64,000 nt of DNA from Haemonchus contortus (lineage: Eukaryota; Nematoda; Chromadorea; Rhabditida; Trichostrongylidae). How positions within the stretch are numbered: position 1 is the stretch's first letter; the number at the start of each line of letters is the position of its first letter. This document shows positions 55,701 to 64,000 of the stretch, piece by piece. Made by a program: the position numbers and the translations under genes. The stretch spans positions 12,409,210 through 12,473,209 of the forward strand of contig LS997567.1 of the NCBI GenBank assembly GCA_000469685.2, written 5' to 3'. The notes beneath the pieces were generated by a model. It searched no databases. It worked only from the letters and a program-made list of their open reading frames with translations, and was not told the origin of the DNA.

Positions 55701-56188
55701 GACTTGCAACAGTGAAAAGACTTCATCGCCCGATATGCTCAACGGCATTGAAGGAAATAAGTCTAAGAAAGTATTAAGCTATCCAGATTTAAGGCTTCCA
55801 TCAAATCCCATGTTCACAATACATAATCACATACCATCAGTCTGTTACCACTTACACCAAAGCACCCATCAAAGCGCCTTCTGGAATAGTAAACGGCGGG
55901 AAAGTTGGGAGGAACATGGGACACCGCTATAAATTGAGATGTAATCATTGAATCGGTCTAAGGCCACGCATCTCTTTCGCATTGATTCATGGCTTATTGC
56001 GGTATATTACCCGTACTTTCATGATTTTTCTTTCAAGGATCCTACAAAATGTGTATGGAAAAATTCACATCGAGGAACGGAGCGTTATTTCTTTCATTCT
56101 CGAATGCGCGGTGCCATGAAAAACTGCTCCATGTGTATAGAGCTGTATTGGCCAATGCTTTTCTGTAATTTTCAAGGCGAATCTTTAG
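55701..56188. other. no recognisable feature
   Basis: Probable 5' flank of the candidate secreted gene at 56189. Confidence 0.3.
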
Positions 56189-56624
56189 ATGTCATGCAGT
56201 CTCCCCTACGTTTTTTTTCTCGTGCTGCTAATGGTAACAGATCAGGGCAAAAACTCTATCGAGGATTCGCTAGTGGCTCCACTTTTATCGAGACATAACT
56301 TTGCACAAACTGCACCCATTACTCACGGGGTGCGAACGGTTTTTGAATGCTATTCCGGACAAGCTCAGTATTCGAGCGGAAATCACTGTGAATTTTTCCG
56401 AGCAGAATCACTACTTACGTCACATGGCCTTAGTTCTCAATATAATGTGAAATCATGTTCTCACCTCAGGTAGCTGCTCTATAACAGCTGTTGCTCGACT
56501 GATTAGCACTGTCGATGAAGTTGCAGTCACTTTCGATCCGATCAGAGGACGAGATGTGCATTCAGCGGGATATCGAGAGGGACTGGAGCCCGACAACGGT
56601 GCATCACGCGGCGCCGAACCTTGA
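56189..56624 (+). CDS. candidate small secreted protein, two exons
   Basis: The acceptor GGCGAATCTTTAG stands directly before ATG at 56189, as in trans-spliced messages. The exon begins MSCSLPYVFFLVLLMVTDQG, a clear signal peptide, followed by ~45 polar residues, and reaches a donor GTGAAT at 56388. A 100-base intron ends CTATAACAG, and exon 56488-56624 joins in phase (VARLISTVDEVAVTFDPIRG to a stop). Predicted ~110 residues with a cleavable signal. An alternative reading of the second exon in another frame also exists. Not recognised. Confidence 0.35.
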
Positions 56625-57360
56625 TGAAATGATTTTGTGCGACTATCTTGACTTCTTCGTTATTCTCTTCTGCCCACATTCGTTTGCCCCTACTCGCTTT
56701 CGTTTCTCAACAACCACAGTATCATTCAAGTAGCTTTTTATCTTATACTCAAGTGCTTTACGCGATTCAAAATATAATCTTCGGCTCCGCCTTTGGTTGA
56801 CGTCACGGCTTCTCTTTTATCCTGGGCATGACATAAAAAGCAAGAGAAAGGAGCGACAAGGAGCTATCCCTGAAAATTATATTTGATAATAGAAAGAATG
56901 TTCAATTAGCCTACTGCCCTAGAAGGTGATTGCGGACTCCAGAAGAAACGCTAAGCTGGCGTTGTTCGTTATTATCGCCTCTCAAAATAAAGAGATCTAC
57001 GCTAATCATGAGGGTATAAAGTCATGTAGGGCAGCTCTGAGAATGGGGCCCTCGAATCTCAAATAAAAGTACAAACCGACTCTTAAGAAAACCGAACACC
57101 TTTAGGTCTAAGTCACTGTATCCGACGTTAGGCTATGCGCAGCTGGTAGGGAGGTGGATTTACAGGCAACGAGTTTCATCATTAAATTATGTTTTGCTCT
57201 TGCTTCTTCGTAAAAGCCCCGCTAAACGCTTGCAAAACATTGCAACGTTTTATATAGACTCCAACAAGGTTCACTCACCCTTAACGGGCGTTTGGAATGA
57301 CAACCAAGGGTCCGCGCCATACAGCAATCAATCTATCAATCACTGCATAAATGTTTGAAT
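56625..57360. other. no recognisable feature
   Basis: No exon or transposon border seen. Confidence 0.35.
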
Positions 57361-57437
57361 GCATGAATGTATGTAAGTATGTGTTTATGTATATGAGTAT
57401 ATATATATGTGTGTATGTGTATATATATGTATATATA
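57361..57437 (+). repeat. TA/TG microsatellite, first block
   Basis: TATG/TATATA repeat, interrupted by the Tc1-like element starting at 57438; continues at 60226-60289 and 61857-62428. Confidence 0.8.
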
Positions 57438-60225
57438 CAGTAGCGCTCAAAAGTATTCGGTGGAATGCTTCTTCAGTTATAATTTTCAGTCGTAGCTCCT
57501 TTCCCACTGGATCTAATCGTGCGCAATTCCAATATGTGTAGCATTGGTGTAGTCTGAATATTTACCATTATTAACCTGCATTTTGATCATGCTCCAAAAA
57601 CCCCAAAGAGCTTGAAATCGAAACCAACTGAAAATAGGGACATTGGTGCTTCTAGGATTTCTTTTCTGTTTGTCATGTCCAAAGTGTACAAGCGCTGATG
57701 CAGAACACAGAAGAGGAGAAAAACGCAAATAAGGTGCGAATAACTGCAGACGACACAAACTTGCTTTCAGCATAGTCTACGAACGCCTTCCCCTTACAAG
57801 GAAGGTCTTTCAGGGCGTGGTACGCTTTTCGAAAATGGTTTTTTGCATGGGATAGGGGCTTGAGCACTGAGTATAGAACTATGGTACATTCCCACTAAAT
57901 GGTCTTCTGAATGCCAAAAAAGGAGTGAAAATGTTGTCAGAAATTGCCATTTTAACCCAATGAACGTCGTTTGTTTCATTCAAGGCGTCGACTGTCGGCA
58001 CAGTAGAAGGCCCCAGTGGACCGCGCATTGAAAGTGACCTGAACGGTAGCCAAAAAAGGGGGCCACATCTTGGAACATGTTGAAGAGTGCGGGGATGTTT
58101 CATATGCGCTCTCCACGACTGAGTTCCTAGCAGCGACGGATGGTATGGTGGATAGCGATGTGGTTCTCGAGTTGGACGTCTAGGTTGGGTTGGTGGTTCG
58201 GATCTCTAGGGCTATGTCGTTTTTGCATTTTATGCTGCCACCTCCAGATTGCCTCCATTTTATACCAGGGGCAAAGCAAGTGCCCGGCTGGTCATGGTCG
58301 TGACCAGGACCACCGATAACCTCTACAAATCGTTTGAATTTGATGTGTAAAAGGGTCTCTTCATCTCACACTACATAAGTGTTTCAATGAGGGTTAAAAC
58401 CCTAGTATGGTTCCTGCTCGATGGAAGCTGTCCTCGACTTCGTTCGTCGATGCAAAGATCACAGGATTCCCAGATTCATTATAGCTCCCGATTCCGACTT
58501 TTCCCTGGGCGTCAACCGCCGACTTCTGTGAGAAAACGAATCAGATTTTCTTTCAACTCGTCCTCTTCCTGAAGGATCCGCAAGCTTTGGGCTTGATATA
58601 AAAAAGCTGCCACCCTTAGGGAAATCACTCAAGCGCCAGATACTAGACTAGTGACTAGATGAAAGGTTCGAGCGATATCTGTTCCCAACATACGGTGGCT
58701 GCACAAGATTCTGATCGTGAGGAGAAAAGGAAATGGAGATAACCAACCAGAAACAGTGGACAAAACCCCTACTACGGGACGAGATCAGCTAGGGTAAAAA
58801 CGGTGAAATCACCGAAATTAGATGCACCTCTCATCAGTTTTGAAGGAGTTCGGTCGAAATAAAACAACAATCAAACCATTACTGTCCAAACTTAATTCGA
58901 AGAACTGTATGTCCTACAACGTCCGAAGACCAGAATACAGTAGCGCTCCAAAAGTATTCGGCCAACTTTAACTTGCCGTAACTTTTTCCCAGTGGAGCAA
59001 ATCACATGAAATTTTGATTTGTTTAGCTTAAGCACATTTTTCACTGCCCAACACTAACTTGACTGCAAACCAGCCATATCCACATACTAAGGGGTGGCTT
59101 TTGTAGACTGTGCTGAAAGCAAGTTTGTGACGCCTGCAGTTATCCAACCTCATCTACGTTTTTCTTCTCTTCTGGGTTCGACATTAGTGCTCGTACACTT
59201 AAGACATGGCAAAAAAAAGGACTCCTAAAAGGACCATCATTCGTATTTCCAGTTGATTTTTTGTTCAAGCCCTTTTAGATATCTGAAACATGATCAGATT
59301 GCAGGTTAATAGTAGTAAATATTCACACTACACCAATGCTACACACACACACAGTGAAAATTCGTTTGATTAGATCCAGTAGGGAAAGGAGCTACGACTG
59401 AAAAGCACGACCGAAGAAGCATTTGGCCGAATACTCTTGAGCGCTACTGTATTATGATATCGAGATTTTGACTACCAAAATGGTAACATACCAATTCACC
59501 AACATTTTTATCAACTGAATAAACTCTCAATGTGAGGGTTTGCAAAAACAGCCGAAACTACGTGCGGAAGTTGAGGGGGGTGAGGGAGGGGAGCTCATGG
59601 GAGTGTGAAACTGGAAGTCCTCCATTGATATAAGTGCTCGACACATAAAAAATCTAACGACTTGTTAGAGGTAATCGGTGGTCCTGGTCACGGACCATGG
59701 ACCAGCCGGCACTTGCTTGCCCCTGGTATAAAATGGAGGTAAAAAATCTAATAAAAAATCCAATAAAATCTGGAGGTGGCAGCATAAAATGCAAAAACGA
59801 CAAAGCCCCAGAGATCCGAACCATAAACCCAACCTAGACGTTCAACTCGAAGTCCACATCGCTATCCACCATACCATCCGTCGCCCTGAATGAAACAAAC
59901 GACGTTCATTGGGTTAAAATGGCAATTTCTGACAACATTTTCGCTCCTTTTTTGGCATTCAGAAGGCCATTTAGCGGAAATGGACCATAGTTCTATACTC
60001 AGTGCTCAAGCCCCCATCCCATGCAAAAAAACATTTTCGAAAAGCGTCCCACGCCCTGAAAGACCTTCCTTGTTAGTTATGTGGACATTGCTGCTTTGCA
60101 GTCAAACAGTGATGAATAGTGTTAAATATGCTTCAGTCAATCATATCAAAATTTCATGCGATTTGCTAAACTGGAAAAAAAGTCACGGCAAGTTAAAGTT
60201 GGGCGAATACTTTTGAGCGCTACTG
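57438..60225. mobile_element. composite palindromic Tc1-type element
   Basis: Ends CAGTAGCGCTCAAAAGTATT on both sides, flanked by TA. The outer ~360 bases on the left and ~150 bases on the right match, in inverse, the two halves of the 512-base MITE nested at 58938-59449. Between them lies a separate palindrome, with arms ~57797-58345 and ~59645-60080 (for example CCCCTGGTATAAAATGGAGG on one side and its complement on the other). The left arm holds ~150 bases (about 57987-58137) absent from the right arm. No transposase is recognised. The same 60-codon frame (beginning MKQTTFIGLKWQFLTTFSLL) is open in both arms. Confidence 0.75.
58938..59449. mobile_element. Tc1-type MITE nested in the composite element
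   Basis: 512 bases between TA dinucleotides, with ends CAGTAGCGCTCCAAAAGTAT and (inward) CAGTAGCGCTCAAGAGTATT. It belongs to the same family as the outer element and is inverted relative to it. Non-coding. Confidence 0.85.
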
Positions 60226-60289
60226 TATGTGTATATATGTGTATATATATGTATATATGTATATATATTTGTATATATATGTGTATGTA
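60226..60289 (+). repeat. TA/TG microsatellite, middle block
   Basis: A 62-base remnant of the microsatellite between two Tc1-type elements. Confidence 0.8.
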
Positions 60290-60629
60290 CAGTGTGTTTC
60301 AAAAGTATGTGCACACCCAACATTTTGTTTTTTTGGGGATACCCTTGCTTTCTGTGACCTGTGACCTTTACCATTGAATTCCTTGTGTGCTATAACCCTC
60401 GAACACTTTCCCCGAAAAAACATCGTAGCTGCTAACATAATTTTTTATTAAAGGAAAATTTTTTCTTTGTTTCAAAAGTATGTGCACACTTAGCAAAAAA
60501 CAAAAATATAACCGAGATCAGAAATCAATAGGGCCCCCTAAATTTCTGTAAAGGTTATCGACTACGAGGAATCGTTTGAGAATGGTTCCGTTACTGTAGG
60601 TTCTTTAGTTACCTCTGAAATGAAAATTT

Positions 60630-60956
60630 TTGAGTGTGCACTTACTTTTGAAACTTCAACTGGGCCGCTCTTTTCCATGCATTGCTAGATTCATTCGAGA
60701 CGCTAGCAGCTATCGCTCACAACCTATTCCTGGCCGTCCACGTATTTTGACTGCTCAGGACAACAGGAGAATAGCCCGTCCTGTGGCGGATACTTCTTTG
60801 TCTGTTAGTCAGGTCCGAGCCCAGATGGGTTTATCAGTCTCGCGTACGACCGTTTGGCGCTCTATCCGGTCTAATGAGTATATCGCACGAGAGAGGATGA
60901 AAAAGGCTTTTCGTATCAGTACTTGCCACAAGCTGACAAGGCTGGAGTTTACTCGC
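60630..60956 (+). pseudogene. Tc3-like transposase N-terminal half, left-arm copy
   Basis: The frame starts near 60630 (MSVHLLLKLQLGRSFPCIAR) and contains the bipartite HTH DNA-binding region: GRPRILTAQDNRRIARPVAD, SVSQVRAQMGLSVSRTTVW and RERMKKAFRISTCHKLTRLE. At ~60956 it runs into the complement of the catalytic segment, so the remaining frame to 61175 is meaningless. No catalytic Asp is present in this frame. Confidence 0.85.
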
Positions 60957-61517
60957 CCAGACCATCAAAGGGCCTCCTCCGAAATTCCTTCTCCAAAACA
61001 AAAGTGGCTTTTGGCGAAGGTCCCCATAGTTATGATGAAATCCATCCGGCCCGTCGATATCATACTTCTTTTTATTAGAAAAGATCACCTAAGAACAAAA
61101 TGGGTACAACACGTTGTTTGTTCTAAAAGTAGGAAAATCCTGAAAATTCTTGAACAACCGTATCTTGTCCCATGATGTTGCCATGCTCCCACGAGCAAAC
61201 TCCAGCCTTGTCAGCTTGTGGCAAGTACTGATACGAAAAGCCTTTTTCATCCTCTCTCGTGTGGTATACTCATCAGAGCGGAGAGAGAGCCAAACAGTCG
61301 TACGCGAGACTGATAATCCCATCTGAGCTAGGATCTGACTCACAGACAAAGAAGTATCCGCCACAAGACGGGCTATTCTCCTGTTGTCCTGAGCAGTCAA
61401 AATACGTGGACGGTTAGGAATAGGTTGTGAGCGATAGCTGCTAGGGTCTCGAATGAACCTAGCAATGCATGGAAAAGAGCGGCCCAGTTGAAGTTTCAAA
61501 AGTAAGTGCACACTCAA
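60950..61517 (-). pseudogene. Tc3-like transposase, right-arm copy with start of catalytic core
   Basis: From 61517 down: the same N-terminal region (NRPRILTAQDNRRIARLVAD, SVSQILAQMGLSVSRTTVW, RLEFARGSMATSWDKI). After ~70 bases with a possible small intron (GT...TTGTTCTTAG) the catalytic start follows: FSNKKKYDIDGPDGFHH, then YGDLRQKPLLFWRRNFGGG and MVW at ~60960. The family pattern is SDEKKFNLDGPDG; here the first catalytic Asp of DEKK reads Asn. Everything C-terminal of GGG-MVW is absent, replaced by the left arm. Confidence 0.85.
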
Positions 61518-61856
61518 AATTTTTCATTTCAAAGGTAACTAAAGAACCTACCGTAACGGAACCATTCTCAAACGATTCCTCGTAGTCGATAACCTTTACA
61601 GAAATTTGGGGGCCCTATTGATTTCTGATCTCGGTTATATTTTTGTTTTTTGCTAAGTGTGCACATACTTTTGAAACAAAGAAAAAATTTTCCTTTAATA
61701 AAAAATCATGTTAGCAGCTACGATGTCTTCTCAGAAAAAGTGTTCGTAGGTTATAGCACACAGGGAATTCAATGGTGAAGGTCACAGGTTGCAGAAAGCA
61801 ATGGTATCTCCAAAAAAACAAAATGTTGGGTGTGCACATACTTTTGAAACACACTG

Positions 61857-62388
61857 TATGTTGTATGTATATGTGTACTATACATATGTATACGTGTATA
61901 TATATGTGCATATATATTGGTATATATATGTGCATGTATATGTATGTATGTGTATGTATATATGCATGTATATGTGTATGTATATTTGCATATATATGTG
62001 TATATATATTTGTATATATGTGTGTATGTATGTGTCTATATTTGTATATATATTTCTATTTATGTGCATATATATGGGTATATATTTGTATATATATATA
62101 TGTGTATGTATATTTGAATGTATATTTGCTTATATATGGGTATATATATTTGTATATATATGTGTATGTATGTGTATATATATGTGCATATATTTGTATG
62201 TGTATGTATGCGTATGTATATTTGTATGTATATTTGCGTATATATGTGTATATATATGTGTATATAGGTGTATGTATGTGTATATATGTGCATATATATG
62301 TGATTATACATGTGAGTATACATGTGTATATATATGTATATATATGTGAATATACATGCGTATATACATACATGTGTACATATACATG

Positions 62389-62427
<39 letters not shown>

Positions 62428-62428
62428 G
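61857..62428 (+). repeat. TA/TG microsatellite, main block
   Basis: TATG/TATATATG repeats with occasional C. Tyr/Ile-rich open frames of up to 251 codons across it are repeat artefacts. Confidence 0.9.
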
Positions 62429-62699
62429 GGGGCGCGCTATTCACGCGCCAATATAATGAGGTTCATCGCGCTCGCAGCATCGTTTCAGTACTTTCCCGTT
62501 GAGATGGAGCAAATAAATTTGCAGTAGGTCACGGCTTCACCATGAATAGAGCAAATCTCTTTACTATGGCAAAAAAGCCCCTTCGAGACTGAGAATTCAC
62601 CTCATAGGTCAACAATTTACTAGTCAAACGTTCAAAATAAGAATAACTTCAATTTTTTTCGATCCTAGTAAACGCAATCCATCTGTAAACGTGCATAGT
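62429..62699. other. unique spacer between two identical microsatellite blocks
   Basis: Begins with a GC hairpin (GGCGCGCTATTCACGCGCC). No gene seen. Confidence 0.4.
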
Positions 62700-62928
62700 T
62701 ATATATGTGCATATATTTGTATGTGTATGTATGCGTATGTATATTTGTATGTATATTTGCGTATATATGTGTATATATATGTGTATATAGGTGTATGTAT
62801 GTGTATATATGTGCATATATATGTGATTATACATGTGAGTATACATGTGTATATATATGTATATATATGTGAATATACATGCGTATATACATACATGTGT
62901 ACATATACATGTGTATATGTATATGTAT
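62700..62928 (+). repeat. 229-base exact duplicate of 62177-62405
   Basis: Base-for-base identical by eye to the upstream block over 229 bases although the sequence is a variable TA/TG repeat. It is followed by a short inverted repeat (GTAGCCCA ... TGGGCTAC). Confidence 0.85.
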
Positions 62929-63183
62929 GTAGCCCACAGCCCACATATGGGCTACACTGTGCAATTCAATTTTTTGTTTGGTTTTTTGTTTATATGATTC
63001 TCTCTCAAAATGTAAATGATAGACACAAACTTGATGAATTAGCAAATGGAGTGTTTAAAAATAAAACCTCCATCAACAAATCTATAGGAAGAGTAGTGAT
63101 TTATATACTGGTTCTTCTTCAAATGAATTGTTATTAAATGCTGAACATTTAGAAACTCGTATAACTCCTATCAATTACACAGC

Positions 63184-64000
63184 CTATGAAAACCTACTGA
63201 AGCACTCTACACAGAGAAATGATTTGCACTTGCTGCACCGCGTATTTACCCTTCTCGTATAACGGAGTGAACCAGCTCGCCCCTCTTCTGAAAACCTGAG
63301 TGCATAGCAGCGTTTGCATCTCCTTCTTGCGATGGCTTTTGGTTCAGGCACTTCCTCCAAGTGGTGTTTTGTAGAAGGTGTGAGGTTCAGGTCCGTTGAA
63401 AGGAGAGCTTCTACTGATTCCTTTTTGAAGTCGTTCAGTTTTGCCTTTTTGACGACAAACATTGTAGAGCTTCCACGCTATGATGACTGCGATTTTGTGC
63501 GATCAAATGGAAGAAAATCCTTACACATCATTCAGCGGTTCTACGCAAAAAGGGATGTATGCTGCGAGCTAGTCGGAGACGTCTACAAAGCTTTTGAGGT
63601 CGTTGTAGTCTCCGACAACCGCGGGTTCACCATTGGAGTTGATGATCCCATCGTGTTTTTGTTGATAATAGCAATATTTCACGTTTGTCCATCCATTTCA
63701 TAACGAGAAACCTTGCTCATTCCGCTGGGGATAAACTGCGTTCCTTCTTAGTATTTTTTCCTGATTGCCTTTGGAATTCCTTTCCTTTTCGCAAGGTACC
63801 TATCGAGTTTGTGCGCCTTTTCAGAACTTCTCTAGCCCGTGTAATGCTGGTGTTGCAGTTATCGTACACAAAGTACGTTCCTCATCCATGAATTCTTCCA
63901 TGAGCTCCATGACAGCTGACCCCGCAACGGTGCCCATTCTTGAATGGTTTTTCCCTGCATCACCCTTCACTTTGGCTGTGTATCCGCCTCGTCCACATAT
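63184..64000 (-). pseudogene. piggyBac transposase, C-terminal part, cut by window end
   Basis: Minus strand from 64000 down: YDNCNTSITRAREVLKRRTN (second catalytic Asp region, shifted), KWMDKREILLLST, then GDYNDLKSFVDVSDQLAAYI (third Asp region), RIFFHLIAQ and IIAWKLYN. In the frame 63184-63462 comes the Cys-rich C-terminal finger (RRRCKRCYALRFSEEG, then RRVNTRCSKCKSFLCVECF). Several frameshifts. It is related to, but clearly diverged from, the element at 41564-43544; both end with the RRVNTRCSKCKS finger. The N-terminal part lies beyond the window. Confidence 0.85.

Larger units (their letters stand above)
60290..61856. mobile_element. palindromic Tc3-like element
   Basis: 1567 bases, TA on both sides, ends CAGTGTGTTTCAAAAGTATG in inverted orientation. 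The arms 60290-60956 and 61188-61856 are inverted copies of each other with high identity. Each arm carries the block TTTCAAAAGTATGTGCACAC twice plus a diverged, inverted third copy next to the transposase start; these look like transposase binding sites. Each arm also holds the 5' half of a transposase gene, and the unique 230-base centre carries part of the catalytic region on the minus strand only. Confidence 0.9.

Noticed and set aside
61772..62527. 251-codon Tyr/Ile-rich frame and relatives
   Set aside because: Artefact of the TATG microsatellite.

Overview
The window looks like animal, and most likely nematode (strongylid/hookworm-like, clade V), chromosomal DNA. No gene reads as one continuous long frame. 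Candidate host genes appear as short exons with GT/AG boundaries and introns of about 40-110 bases, several acceptors are of the TTTTCAG/TTTTAG kind, and most of the sequence is layered transposon debris. The species is an inference from repeat content and intron size.

Layout. 0.6-0.85 kb: piggyBac-type MITE. 1.4-7.2 kb: two Penelope-like retroelement (PLE) pieces with GIY-YIG endonuclease ends, one apparently split by an antisense RTE-type retrotransposon. 8.7-10.8 kb: a 2.1 kb palindromic foldback element (FB1), followed at once by the last exons of a tetraspanin-like gene. 13.8-17.0 kb: a Tc1/mariner (maT-like) element, a Tc1 transposase tail and a mariner MITE. 17.0-20.0 kb: antisense CR1-like retrotransposon. 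20.0-23.4 kb: a ~112-base satellite array invaded by palindromic FB2. 24.0 and 39.2 kb: two copies of a MITE with 9-base target duplications. 25.6-28.3 kb: palindromic FB3 with a mariner remnant inside. 30.0-34.3 kb: exons of unrecognised host genes. 36-37.8 kb: a three-level nest (tRNA-derived SINE in a piggyBac MITE in a maT element). 38-41 kb: more host exons. 41.6-43.5 kb: a piggyBac element with both TTAA ends. 43.8-46.3 kb: a 2.5 kb pure G/T array. 49-57 kb: RTE and other RT fragments, a Helitron-like element and four candidate host exon sets. 57.4-62.4 kb: two more palindromic Tc1-type elements sitting in a TA-rich microsatellite. 63.2-64.0 kb: a second piggyBac transposase that runs off the window.

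How it fits together. The mobile elements form a relative chronology that can be read from their borders: target duplications, filled versus empty copies, and arms that can be compared with each other. The repeated theme is palindrome formation. At least five elements have long inverted arms, and in one of them the 3' half of a Tc3-like transposase gene has been replaced by an inverted copy of its 5' half. None of the transposases appears intact. The host exons are predicted from splice signals and frame only; apart from the tetraspanin-like end I do not recognise their products.
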